A stretch of DNA of 17,963 nucleotides from an uncultured Blautia sp. (lineage in GTDB: Bacteria; Bacillota; Clostridia; Lachnospirales; Lachnospiraceae). The stretch is from positions 1 to 17,963 of the forward strand of contig NZ_CALFLA010000008.1 of the NCBI RefSeq assembly GCF_937880195.1, written 5' to 3'. Below, in pieces: positions 1 through 7,118 of the stretch (position 1 is the stretch's first letter; the number at the start of each line of letters is the position of its first letter). The translations under genes and the position numbers were made by a program. Under the pieces are notes generated by a model. That model did not search any database and was not told the origin of the DNA. It saw only the letters and a list, made by a program, of their open reading frames with translations.

Positions 1-1145
1 GAGTACAGGAACTGGAAAGAATTTCCGGTCTGACCTCCGAACAGGCAAAAGACGAGCTGCTGAAGACTGTAGAAGATGACGTCAAGGTGGATGTGGCAAG
101 ACTCTATAAAGAAATGGAGAGCCGCGCCAAGGAAGAAGCAGGAAAGAAAGCCAAAGAATATGTTGTCAATGCCATTCAGAAATGTGCTGTGGATCATGTA
201 TCAGAAACTACAATTTCTGTGGTACAGCTTCCAAGCGATGAGATGAAGGGCAGAATCATCGGACGTGAGGGACGTAACATCCGTACGCTGGAAACACTGA
301 CAGGCGTTGACCTGATCATTGACGATACTCCAGAAGCGGTTGTACTTTCTGCTTTTGATCCCATACGAAGAGAAGTGGCAAGAGTTGCTCTTGAGAAGCT
401 GATCGTTGACGGACGTATTCATCCGGCAAGAATTGAAGAAATGGTGGAAAAGGCTCAGAAGGAAGTGGAAGCGCAGATCCGTGAAGACGGTGAGAATGCT
501 GCCATGGACGTAGGAGTACATGGAATCCATCCAGAACTTCTGAAGCTTCTGGGACGTATGAAATTCCGTTCCAGCTATGGACAGAATGCTTTGAAGCATT
601 CCATTGAAGTAGCGCAGCTTTCCGGGATTATTGCCGGAGAAGTTGGCGTGGACGTCCGCATGGCGAAGCGTGCAGGACTTCTTCATGACATTGGAAAATC
701 CATTGACCATGAGGTAGAAGGTTCTCATATTCAGATCGGAGTTGATCTCTGTAAGAAATATAAGGAATCTGCCGTAGTGATCAATACAGTAGCTTCCCAT
801 CATGGAGACGTAGAGCCGGAATCTCTTGTTGCATGTATTGTCCAGGCTGCTGATGCAATTTCCGCAGCAAGACCGGGTGCGAGAAGAGAAACTCTGGAAA
901 CCTATACGAACAGATTGAAACAGCTGGAAGATATCACCAATGAGTTTAAGGGTGTAGATAAGTCCTTTGCTATTCAGGCAGGCAGGGAGATCCGTGTAAT
1001 GGTAGTACCGGAACACGTGACAGATGCTGATATGGTTCTGCTGGCAAGAGATATCGCAAAACAGATCGAGGCTGAACTGGAATACCCGGGACAGATTAAG
1101 GTCAATGTGATCCGCGAAAGCCGTGCAGTTGATTATGCAAAATAA
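1..1145 (+). CDS. rny: Ribonuclease Y, C-terminal part (5' truncated by window edge)
   Basis: RNase Y is the membrane-anchored endoribonuclease that starts mRNA decay in Firmicutes. The reading frame is open from base 3 ([16 protein letters not shown]...), so the N-terminal membrane anchor and most of the coiled coil lie outside the window. About 380 residues are visible, against about 520 in the full family. The end of the coiled-coil region is followed by a KH RNA-binding domain with the [15 protein letters not shown] signature near 249-297. The HD phosphohydrolase domain follows, with its LLHDIGK metal-binding His-Asp pair at 684-689 and a SHHGDVEPE motif further on. The GTG at 87 is internal and not a real start. 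A strong terminator follows directly, so rny ends its transcription unit here. Identification is secure. Confidence 0.97.
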   Translation, partial: VQELERISGLTSEQAKDELLKTVEDDVKVDVARLYKEMESRAKEEAGKKAKEYVVNAIQKCAVDHVSETTISVVQLPSDEMKGRIIGREGRNIRTLETLTGVDLIIDDTPEAVVLSAFDPIRREVARVALEKLIVDGRIHPARIEEMVEKAQKEVEAQIREDGENAAMDVGVHGIHPELLKLLGRMKFRSSYGQNALKHSIEVAQLSGIIAGEVGVDVRMAKRAGLLHDIGKSIDHEVEGSHIQIGVDLCKKYKESAVVINTVASHHGDVEPESLVACIVQAADAISAARPGARRETLETYTNRLKQLEDITNEFKGVDKSFAIQAGREIRVMVVPEHVTDADMVLLARDIAKQIEAELEYPGQIKVNVIRESRAVDYAK

Positions 1146-1190
1146 TTCTGACAGATCATGCACCATAGATTCCGTTCATGAAGTATATAA

Positions 1191-1221
1191 GCCGTGTGAA
1201 AGAAATTTCACACGGCTTTTT
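1191..1221 (+). terminator. Rho-independent terminator of rny
   Basis: An 11-bp perfect stem (1191-1201 with 1206-1216, GCCGTGTGAAA) closes a GAAA tetraloop and is followed by five T (1217-1221). It lies 46 bases after the rny stop and before the spoIIM start, so spoIIM needs its own promoter or read-through. Confidence 0.93.
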
Positions 1222-1275
1222 GCGGCTTGGGAATATTTTTGTCCTGCAGCCCGTAAACTGGTAGAGGGTGAGGAT

Positions 1276-1875
1276 ATGAAAATAAGATCAGAAACATATC
1301 AAAGGAAAGGGCTGCCAGTTTACGGAATTTTTCTGGCTGGATTTCTTATAGGAGTTCTTCTGCCAAATTTTATGTGGAGATTTGAATGGAGCCAGAAAAC
1401 AACAGCGTCCATGTATCTTCTGTCTGCTTTTTCAGACAGGGCGTTGGAAAAAAAGGAATATTTCTTTTATGTGCTGAAAACAAGGGGAAGCTTGTTTCTG
1501 ATTGCTTCTCTTTGCGGGGTATCGGTGTTTGGGGTTCCCCTTGCTGTGATTGGAATGCTTTATATGGGATTACAGGCAGGAATGTTGCTTACTTTGTCTG
1601 TTTTGCAGTTCGGCCTTCAGGGGGGACTGATTGGAGCGGGAGCTATGTTTCCGCAGTATCTTTTGTATTTTCCATGTTTTTTTTATCTGCTGAACTTGGT
1701 ATATGTGCAGTCGTTAGAAATCTGGAAGAATCGTGGACTGCTTCTTCCTGACGTATCTGATTATTTTTTACGAGTGATCATCTGCGCCTGTATTTTTGCA
1801 GGAGGTATGCTTCTGGAAACATGGTGCAATCCGCCTGTAATGGAGATTCTGATGAAAGGTCTAAAGCTGTTCTGA
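1276..1875 (+). CDS. spoIIM: Stage II sporulation protein M (SpoIIM) family membrane protein
   Basis: SpoIIM works with SpoIID and SpoIIP in peptidoglycan remodelling during forespore engulfment. The product is 200 residues, the usual SpoIIM size, and is very hydrophobic. About five membrane segments are visible: near residues 13-35, three between about 70 and 145, and one near 165-185. The loop MFPQYLLYFP resembles the conserved SpoIIM core. The ATG at 1276 is chosen because GAGGGTGAGG lies just upstream. An upstream in-frame ATG at 1123 would overlap rny and read through its terminator. The spoIIM-xerD neighbourhood is also found in Bacillus, where spoIIM lies near fur and ripX/xerD, and this supports the call. 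Sequence divergence is high in this family, so the identification rests partly on context. Confidence 0.8.
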   Translation: MKIRSETYQRKGLPVYGIFLAGFLIGVLLPNFMWRFEWSQKTTASMYLLSAFSDRALEKKEYFFYVLKTRGSLFLIASLCGVSVFGVPLAVIGMLYMGLQAGMLLTLSVLQFGLQGGLIGAGAMFPQYLLYFPCFFYLLNLVYVQSLEIWKNRGLLLPDVSDYFLRVIICACIFAGGMLLETWCNPPVMEILMKGLKLF

Positions 1876-1932
1876 GGCATTGGATGAAGAAGTGCATACT
1901 GCAAAAAAATAAGCGCTTTCACAAAAAGCTCT

Positions 1933-1960
1933 TTGATTTCATAAGGGCAGGAGATATAAT
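1933..1960 (+). promoter_or_regulatory. Candidate sigma-A promoter for xerD
   Basis: TTGATT (1933-1938) and a perfect TATAAT (1955-1960) are separated by 16 bp, in the AT-rich 152-bp gap between spoIIM and xerD. The -35 is a 4/6 match. Confidence 0.5.
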
Positions 1961-2027
1961 AGAAAAAAGAAAGATTCATAAATGAAAAAATAAACAAAAA
2001 CTGGAGAAAGATACGAGAAGAAAAGAA

Positions 2028-2912
2028 ATGGAAAGTCTGATCAGTAATTTTATAGATTATTTACATAATGAAAAAAACACATCGGGAAATACAGAACTTT
2101 CTTATGAGAGGGATCTGAAAAAGCTAACTGCTTATCTGAAAAAGCAGGGAATTGAAAGTATGGACCAGGTAAGAGAAACAGATCTTAAGGGATATCTTGC
2201 CAAACTGCAAAAGGAAGGCTATGAATCTTCTACCATATCAAGGAACATTGCATCCATACGCTCTTTTTTTCTATATCTTTTTAAGCGGGGCATGATCAGG
2301 GAAGATCCTGCGGAAAATCTAAAAGCTCCTAAGGTAGAAAAAAAGATGCCGGAAATTCTGACAGTAGAAGAGGTGGACCGTCTTCTGAGACAGCCAAATC
2401 CTGAAACATATAAGGGAATGCGGGATAAGGCAATGCTGGAGCTTCTTTATGCTGCAGGAATGCGGGTCAGCGAACTTCTGGCGCTTAAGACAGAAGACCT
2501 GAATCTGAGCTTTGGATATGTGATCTGCCATGATCAGAGCAGGGAACGGGTAATTCCTATTGGAAATGTGAGCAGGGACGTTCTTGCCGCCTATATGGAC
2601 CATGCCAGAAGCTGTTTTGTAAAAGACGAAACAGAAAAAGCTTTATTTACCAACTGTTCAGGAAGACCCATGAGCCGGCAGGGATTTTGGAAAATGCTGA
2701 AAGGCTATGCGTTAGAAGCAGATATCCATAGAGACATTACGCCCCACACGCTGCGCCATTCCTTTGCTGCTCATATGCTTCAAAACGGAGCGGATATCAA
2801 AAGCGTGCAGGAAATGTTGGGGCATTCAGATATTTCATCCACACAGGTATACTTAGGGCTTGATTCTGTGAAAATGAGAGACGTATATATGAAAGCTCAT
2901 CCAAGGCGCTGA
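2028..2912 (+). CDS. xerD: Tyrosine recombinase XerD
   Basis: XerD acts with XerC at dif to resolve chromosome dimers. The product is 294 residues, matching the family. An N-terminal SAM-like core-binding domain covers about 1-95 (YLHNEKNTSGNTELSYERDL). The catalytic domain from about 108 carries R146 (AAGMRVSELLALK), H240 and R243 (HTLRHSFAAH), H266 (LGHSD) and the nucleophile Y275 (STQVYLGL). One departure is visible. The beta-hairpin that normally reads GKGNKERLVP with a catalytic lysine reads HDQSRERVIP here, which puts Asp169 at the lysine position. XerD is preferred over XerC because of the adjacent spoIIM. The ATG at 2028 follows a purine-rich GAGAAGAAAAG stretch. An accessory integrase is unlikely given the length and context. 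Confidence 0.88.
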   Translation: MESLISNFIDYLHNEKNTSGNTELSYERDLKKLTAYLKKQGIESMDQVRETDLKGYLAKLQKEGYESSTISRNIASIRSFFLYLFKRGMIREDPAENLKAPKVEKKMPEILTVEEVDRLLRQPNPETYKGMRDKAMLELLYAAGMRVSELLALKTEDLNLSFGYVICHDQSRERVIPIGNVSRDVLAAYMDHARSCFVKDETEKALFTNCSGRPMSRQGFWKMLKGYALEADIHRDITPHTLRHSFAAHMLQNGADIKSVQEMLGHSDISSTQVYLGLDSVKMRDVYMKAHPRR

Positions 2913-3029
2913 AACATAATTAAGAAATAAAAAGAAGAGAGCTGTCTGGTTTTAACCTTTGGAAATTAATAGGATGGTTTTTCCATATGGAAATCTTTAT
3001 ACAAACAGATAATGGGAGGCATTGCGATT

Positions 3030-3764
3030 ATGAGAAATCCATGGCCGATTTTTAGTGTTGCGGCGTTTGCCGGAGCGGTGTGTTTGGTTTACGATCACTT
3101 TTTTTCTTATGAAACAATGTGGATTGCAGTTGTGGCGATCCTTGCGCTACTGGTCCTTTGCTTTTTCGTATACTGCAAATATGAACGCTGGCTGGCAAAG
3201 AAACTGACCCCCTATGTGGAGACTTATCAAAGTGACCACGATCTTAAAAAATTGAAACAGGGATTGGATCGCTGGCGTCCCTGGGCATTCAGTAAACATT
3301 CCCAAAATATCATTACTGCGAACTGGTTTTCCGCTCTGCTGGAGCAAAGGCGCTGGGCAGAAACAGAGGAGATTTTGGAACAGTTTTTGTATCGAGCCAA
3401 AAATACCCAGGATAAAATAAGATATCACCTGCTTCGGGAAGATTACGCAAGAGCGATCGGAGACGTTGAATTAGAAGAAAAGGAAAAGATTTTAAGCGAA
3501 CAGTTAAAAGATCAACTTAGAAATAAAATAGGTGAATCAAGAGTACCTGCAAACGCAAAAGAAAGCAAACATGCTTTCCTTTGCTGGCTCTCTTTTAGTT
3601 TTGGCCTGGTTCTGTTGGGAGTCATCAGCAATATAGCCGCCGGGGACTCAATATTCGGATCGGTTGGGGCAGGGCTGATCATTTTGGGCCTGTTTTCATT
3701 TCCGGTGGTCGTGATCTGGCTGCTTCTATGGTTGGTCCGGCGCAGAAAGGAGGTTGCTGAATGA
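3030..3764 (+). CDS. Hypothetical four-helix membrane protein
   Basis: I do not recognise a family. The product is 244 residues from the ATG at 3030, which is favoured because GGGAGG lies 10 bases upstream; the ATG at 3012 lies upstream of that ribosome site. Two hydrophobic segments sit at the N-terminus (about residues 5-20 and 30-50). A soluble central part (about 55-170) follows, rich in charged residues and Trp, with stretches such as LKKLKQGLDRWRPWAFSKHSQN and helical AETEEILEQFL...AKNTQDKIRYHLLREDYARAIGD that resemble a TPR-like helical hairpin. Two further strong segments (about 180-235) precede a basic end, RRRKEVAE. This suggests a cytoplasmic helical domain between two membrane hairpins. 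Its stop overlaps the next small reading frame. Its function is unknown. Confidence 0.75.
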   Translation: MRNPWPIFSVAAFAGAVCLVYDHFFSYETMWIAVVAILALLVLCFFVYCKYERWLAKKLTPYVETYQSDHDLKKLKQGLDRWRPWAFSKHSQNIITANWFSALLEQRRWAETEEILEQFLYRAKNTQDKIRYHLLREDYARAIGDVELEEKEKILSEQLKDQLRNKIGESRVPANAKESKHAFLCWLSFSFGLVLLGVISNIAAGDSIFGSVGAGLIILGLFSFPVVVIWLLLWLVRRRKEVAE

Positions 3765-4024
3765 CTTATATCCTGCCAATGCTCTATGCGGTCTTGACGC
3801 TGATGAGGACATAACTGCCATTTGTAAAGGAAACGAATAATACATTTAATGATTTAGACGGGATATTTGCAGAGAATAAAAAATTGTACCCTAACAGTGA
3901 GATGCAGAAAAAGAAACTGTATCAAACTATTAGGGTACTGTTTATATTATCCAGAAAATCCTATATTATTCAAAGCGGTAGAAGATCAGCACATTTCAGC
4001 AATGGTATAGAGGAGTTTTTCTGA
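3761..4024 (+). pseudogene. Possible decayed or interrupted small gene coupled to the upstream membrane protein
   Basis: A perfect AAAGGAGG (3746-3753) lies 7 bases before an ATG at 3761 that overlaps the preceding TGA. The frame reads 17 hydrophobic codons (MTYILPMLYAVLTLMRT) to a TAA at 3812-3814. It then stays open to a TGA near 4024 with a plausible protein-like stretch (LPFVKETNNTFNDLDGIFAE, then lysine-rich). This could be a gene broken by one nonsense codon, a real 17-residue peptide, or chance. The last part runs antisense into the DAHP synthase 3' end and is unlikely to be original coding sequence. The stretch also holds the hairpin at 3886-3938. Confidence 0.35.
3886..3938. terminator. 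Hairpin between convergent genes, possible weak terminator
   Basis: GTACCCTAA (3886-3894) pairs perfectly with TTAGGGTAC (3930-3938). After one mismatch, AGT (3896-3898) pairs with ACT (3926-3928). The loop is 27 nt, long for a terminator. A TGTTTATATT tail follows on the + strand, and on the - strand the stem is followed by AATTTTTTATTC. It lies between the + strand membrane gene and the - strand aroF, so it could end both transcripts, probably better for aroF. Confidence 0.5.
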
Positions 4025-5017
4025 TTCTTCCCAGCCCAGGCAGGCGTCTGTAATGGACTTTCCGTAAATATGGTTTCCGCCAATCTTCTGATTGCCTGGT
4101 TCAATGTAGCTTTCGATCATAAGGCCTTTTACAAGATTTTTAAGTTCTGGGTCAACAAGTCGGCTGTGCAGGACTTCCTTGGCGATACGGACCTGCTGTT
4201 CATACTGCTTATTGGAATTGGAATGGTTCGTGTCAACGATCACAGCCGGATTCTTCAGATCCTTTTCCTGGTATTTTTCCCAGAGAAGGCGGAGATCCTC
4301 ATAGTGATAGTTGGGAATAGCCTCTCCATGTTTGTTTACAGCTCCTCTTAAAATTGTGTGAGCAAGAGGGTTTCCTGTTGTTTCTACTTCCCAGCTTCTG
4401 TAAATGAAGCGGTGAGAACCCTGGGCTGCAGTAACAGAATTGAGCATAACGCTGAAATCGCCGCTGGTAGGATTTTTCATACCTGCAGGTACGTCCATAC
4501 CGCTTACTGTCAGACGGTGCTGCTGGTCTTCTACAGAGCGGGCTCCTACTGCCACATAGGAGAGGAGGTCAGAAAGATAACGGTAGTTTTCTGGATACAG
4601 CATTTCATCCGCACAGGTAAAACCGCTTTCCTGGATGGCTCGGATGTGCATTTTGCGGATAGCGATAAGTCCGGCAAGCATGTTTGGTTTTTTTTCAGGG
4701 TCAGGCTGGTGAACCATGCCTTTATATCCTTCGCCTGTGGTGCGGGGCTTATTTGTATAAACTCTTGGAATGATCAGAACCTTATCGGCAATTTTGTCCT
4801 GGACTTTACGGAGTCTCAGAAGATAGTCGATGACAGCGTCTTCGTTATCAGCAGAACAAGGTCCGATAATAGCCAGAAATTTCTGGGATTTTCCGGTAAA
4901 CACATCCCGGATTTCCTGATCCCTTTTTTCTTTTAATGCCTGGATGGAAGCGTCTACAGGGTATTCACTGCGGATATCCTCCGGTGTAGGCAGTTTCTTG
5001 ATAAATGAAAAACTCAT
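3986..5017 (-). CDS. aroF: 3-deoxy-7-phosphoheptulonate synthase (type I, AroFGH-like)
   Basis: This enzyme condenses phosphoenolpyruvate with erythrose 4-phosphate, the first step of the shikimate pathway. It is cytoplasmic and often feedback-inhibited. The product is 343 residues, the E. coli AroF/G/H size. Visible motifs are IIGPCSAD (Cys54), the substrate loop KPRTTGEGYKG (90-100), GARSVEDQQHR (158-168), MKNPTSGD (180-187), VDTNHSNSNK (His265), IESYIEPGNQ (Glu302) and SITDACLGWE (Asp324). Cys, His, Glu and Asp correspond to the four metal ligands of E. coli AroG. The start at 5017 is set by GAGGAGGAAATT just upstream. The gene stands alone behind its own promoter and an unusual duplicated leader. 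The aroF/G/H subtype cannot be settled by eye. Confidence 0.95.
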   Translation of the reverse strand: MSFSFIKKLPTPEDIRSEYPVDASIQALKEKRDQEIRDVFTGKSQKFLAIIGPCSADNEDAVIDYLLRLRKVQDKIADKVLIIPRVYTNKPRTTGEGYKGMVHQPDPEKKPNMLAGLIAIRKMHIRAIQESGFTCADEMLYPENYRYLSDLLSYVAVGARSVEDQQHRLTVSGMDVPAGMKNPTSGDFSVMLNSVTAAQGSHRFIYRSWEVETTGNPLAHTILRGAVNKHGEAIPNYHYEDLRLLWEKYQEKDLKNPAVIVDTNHSNSNKQYEQQVRIAKEVLHSRLVDPELKNLVKGLMIESYIEPGNQKIGGNHIYGKSITDACLGWEESEKLLYTIAEMC

Positions 5018-5119
5018 AATTTCCTCCTCGTTGTCCGTTGCTTTTGGACATGAAGGTACTCTTTTAAGAGTTTCCTCCTCGTTGTCCGTTGTTTTTGGAC
5101 ATGCAGGTACTCTTTTGAG
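5018..5119 (-). repeat. Tandem 51-bp duplication in the aroF leader
   Basis: 5018-5068 and 5069-5119 are direct repeats with 47 of 51 bases identical; the differences are at 5019/5070, 5041/5092, 5053/5104 and 5066/5117. In the transcript each copy carries an ATG-TCC-AAA start-like codon run, a small TGTCC...GGACA hairpin and a GAGGAGGAAA ribosome site. The promoter-proximal copy therefore encodes a possible 12-codon peptide, MSKNNGQRGGNS. The proximal ribosome site has no gene start behind it; the distal one serves aroF. Confidence 0.9.
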
Positions 5120-5147
5120 CGCCTTTTTTATTTTTTACGTCTGCCTT

Positions 5148-5176
5148 ATTATATACGATTCTTATTTTCTTGTCGA
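5148..5176 (-). promoter_or_regulatory. Promoter of aroF
   Basis: On the - strand, TCGACA (5171-5176, 5/6 match to the -35 consensus) is followed after exactly 17 bp by a perfect TATAAT (5148-5153). Transcription would start near 5141, giving a leader of about 120 nt that contains both copies of the 51-bp repeat. Confidence 0.85.
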
Positions 5177-5190
5177 TACAGAATCTGTAT
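5176..5190. promoter_or_regulatory. Palindrome abutting the aroF -35, candidate operator
   Basis: ATACAGAATCTGTAT is a 15-bp palindrome with 7-bp perfect arms around one base. It overlaps the outer base of the aroF -35 and lies between spoVB and aroF. The position suits a regulator of aroF, but the protein that would bind is unknown. Confidence 0.45.
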
Positions 5191-5215
5191 GAAAAATTAA
5201 GTCAGTCTATAACTG

Positions 5216-6532
5216 TCAGTCAAAAGGCTGACGGCAGAGAGAAAAAAGGTGCAGCCCGCTCAGCAGAATTTCTCCTGCCAGAATACCGTAAAGATACCCC
5301 CGTATTCCAAGCTGGGGAATAGCAAAAAAGACAAAGGAAATCCTTACCAGAATCCCAATGCTGTGATGGATCAGACTTCGCAGATTACGCCCCAGGCCAT
5401 GGAGAATACTGGAAAGGGCGGTATTCATATAGAGAAAGGGGCAGATAAAAGACATGGTGCGTATATAAACTCCTGCGGTGGGACTGTGAAATAGAATATT
5501 TCCAAGAAACGGCCCAAAAATAAAAAATACGGAAGCGCAAAAAACTCCCAGAAGAAACGTACCGGTACATGCTTTTCCTGTAACAGCGCGGATTCTTGTT
5601 CCATAACCAAGAGCCTGCATTTCTGCAACAGAAGGCATAAGCATTACAGAAGCAGAATTTGCCACAGTGGAAGGAAAAAGAATCAGAGGAAGAGCCATTC
5701 CTGTAAATACACCGTATATTCCTAAAGCGTCAGAGGGAGACAGGCCTGACATCTGAAGTCTTTGCGGTATAAGAACTACCTCAATGCCGCCAAGAAGGGT
5801 CAGGAGTACACGGTTTAAGGTAAGGGGAAGAGAGGCCTTAAGGATTTCGCCTGCGCAGGAGAAGGGATGCTTTGTCTGAAAAACTGAATAATTCTTCTTG
5901 GAAAAATCAAGACTGATCACAAGAAGGCCAGCGGCAGAAGCAAAAACTTCTGAGATGAAGGCGCCTCCCGCAGCAATAGCAGCAGTTACAGGCCTGTTTT
6001 CGGAAACCAGGATCAGGAAGATCAGATAGGAAGAACCAACTCGTACAGCCTGTTCCAAAAGCTGCAGACAGGAAGGAATGCCAGTCTTTTTTTCTGCAAA
6101 ATAAAAGCTGTTTACGCAGGAATGAAGGGCGCTTAAAGGAAAACTGAAAGCAAGAATGCGGATGTAAGGACTGGTAAGCGGCTCTTTTAGTATTTTTGCA
6201 GCAAAAAAATCTGCATTCTGATAAAGAATCCAGGAAGCAAAAAGAGAGAAAAGCACAGATAAGAGAGTTCCAGTACAGAAAAGATCCCTGGCTTCTTTGT
6301 CTTTTTTTAAAGCCATGCGCTCTGCCGCCAGACGGGAAAGAGAGGTCTGTATTCCAGAGGCGGTGACGGCAAGAACAAGTGTCTGCAAAGGAATGATAAG
6401 CTGGTAAAGTCCCAGACCCTGCGCACCAATCGTATGGGAAAGGAATATTCTATAGAAGAAACCGATCATCCGGCTGGCAAGTCCGGTACAGGTCAGGATC
6501 ACTGTTCCTTTAAAAAAATTCTGCTTTGACAT
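5216..6532 (-). CDS. SpoVB-like polysaccharide/lipid flippase (MOP superfamily)
   Basis: The product is a polytopic membrane protein of 438 residues. It starts with KGTVILTCTGLASRMIGFFYRIFLSHTIGAQGLGLYQL-type sequence (about residues 9-45), the hallmark of the SpoVB/PST branch of MOP flippases. Further hydrophobic segments run throughout, consistent with about 12 helices. Family members move lipid-linked cell-wall or polysaccharide precursors across the membrane; SpoVB itself is needed for spore cortex formation. SpoVB of Bacillus is over 500 residues, so this is a shorter version, and whether it is the sporulation protein or a general flippase cannot be decided. The ribosome site is modest (AGGA 7-8 bases before ATG). 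It is transcribed divergently from iscR and codirectionally with aroF, with no clear terminator between. Confidence 0.82.
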   Translation of the reverse strand: MSKQNFFKGTVILTCTGLASRMIGFFYRIFLSHTIGAQGLGLYQLIIPLQTLVLAVTASGIQTSLSRLAAERMALKKDKEARDLFCTGTLLSVLFSLFASWILYQNADFFAAKILKEPLTSPYIRILAFSFPLSALHSCVNSFYFAEKKTGIPSCLQLLEQAVRVGSSYLIFLILVSENRPVTAAIAAGGAFISEVFASAAGLLVISLDFSKKNYSVFQTKHPFSCAGEILKASLPLTLNRVLLTLLGGIEVVLIPQRLQMSGLSPSDALGIYGVFTGMALPLILFPSTVANSASVMLMPSVAEMQALGYGTRIRAVTGKACTGTFLLGVFCASVFFIFGPFLGNILFHSPTAGVYIRTMSFICPFLYMNTALSSILHGLGRNLRSLIHHSIGILVRISFVFFAIPQLGIRGYLYGILAGEILLSGLHLFSLCRQPFD

Positions 6533-6578
6533 ATGGAAATCCTGGAGGCTTTTTTGTAAATATATGCAAAAAATAACC

Positions 6579-6607
6579 TTGACAGAACGAAGACTATCTG
6601 TTACTGT
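6579..6607 (+). promoter_or_regulatory. Promoter of the iscR-nifS-nifU operon
   Basis: A perfect -35 TTGACA (6579-6584) is followed after 17 bp by TACTGT (6602-6607), a poor -10. The weak -10 is embedded in the iscR dyad, as expected for a promoter under repressor control. Confidence 0.65.
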
Positions 6608-6618
6608 AAGAACAGTAA
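6601..6618. promoter_or_regulatory. Perfect dyad over the iscR promoter, candidate IscR operator
   Basis: TTACTGT (6601-6607), a 4-bp spacer and ACAGTAA (6612-6618) form a perfect inverted repeat that covers the -10 and probable start site, 38 bp before the iscR ATG. Rrf2 regulators bind such dyads as dimers and usually control their own operon. Confidence 0.7.
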
Positions 6619-6656
6619 ATCCGACAAAAACACTGGGAATTAAAAGAGGTGAACAA

Positions 6657-7091
6657 ATGAAGCTGTCAACAAGGGCAATTTACGGGCTTCGGGCTATGAT
6701 CGACCTGGGTGTGTACAGTGAAAAGGAAACCGTTTCTATACAAAGTATTGCAGGAAGACAGAATATTTCTGTCAGTTATCTGGAGCAGCTTATGGGAAAG
6801 CTGAAACGATCGGGGCTTGTAGAAAGCACCCGGGGAGCCTGCGGCGGATACCGTCTGGGACGGGATGCAGATAAGATATCTGTAGGAGATATCCTGAGAG
6901 TTCTGGAGGGCGGTCTGGAGGCGGCTCAGTGCGCGGGGACGTCGCCGGATGAAAACTGCGAGACAGCAGATATCTGCGTTGCAAGGTTCGTATGGAAAAG
7001 AATTAATGACAGTATCACCCAGGCAGTAGATACGCTGATGCTAAGCCAGTTAATAGAAGAAAGCAGAAAAAAACAGGAAGAAAGATTGTAA
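6657..7091 (+). CDS. iscR: IscR-like Rrf2 family Fe-S transcriptional regulator
   Basis: IscR-type regulators sense [2Fe-2S] clusters and control Fe-S biogenesis genes. The product is 144 residues. It opens with MKLSTRAIYGLRAMIDLG, the standard Rrf2 winged-helix start, and continues with the recognition segment ISVSYLEQLMGKLKRSGLVESTRG (37-60). Three cysteines, C92, C101 and C107 (C-X8-C-X5-C), match the cluster-binding set of IscR, at 92/98/104 in E. coli. An extra cysteine, C62, sits in the wing (GACGGYRL), where other members usually have Pro or Arg. The ATG at 6657 is chosen for its AGAGGTG ribosome site and family start; an upstream in-frame ATG at 6564 lies before the promoter. It is the first gene of the nifS-nifU operon, 27 bp before nifS, and is probably autoregulated. 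Confidence 0.93.
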   Translation: MKLSTRAIYGLRAMIDLGVYSEKETVSIQSIAGRQNISVSYLEQLMGKLKRSGLVESTRGACGGYRLGRDADKISVGDILRVLEGGLEAAQCAGTSPDENCETADICVARFVWKRINDSITQAVDTLMLSQLIEESRKKQEERL

Positions 7092-7118
7092 TATTTATGA
7101 TAGCAGGAGGACAAGAAT

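Noticed and set aside
201..1166. Long open frame antisense to rny
   Set aside because: It lies opposite a conserved RNase Y frame, has no ribosome site and its product has no recognisable family.
1123..1275. Upstream ATG extension of spoIIM
   Set aside because: It overlaps the rny end and passes through the rny terminator; the ribosome site at 1264-1274 points to 1276.
4358..4936. Open frame antisense to aroF
   Set aside because: Every conserved DAHP synthase motif is on the other strand, and this frame has no ribosome site or family features.
5018..5147. T-box or amino-acid attenuator leader in front of aroF
   Set aside because: No T-box core motif is visible, the candidate peptide has no aromatic codons, and no terminator hairpin with a T-run lies in the leader.
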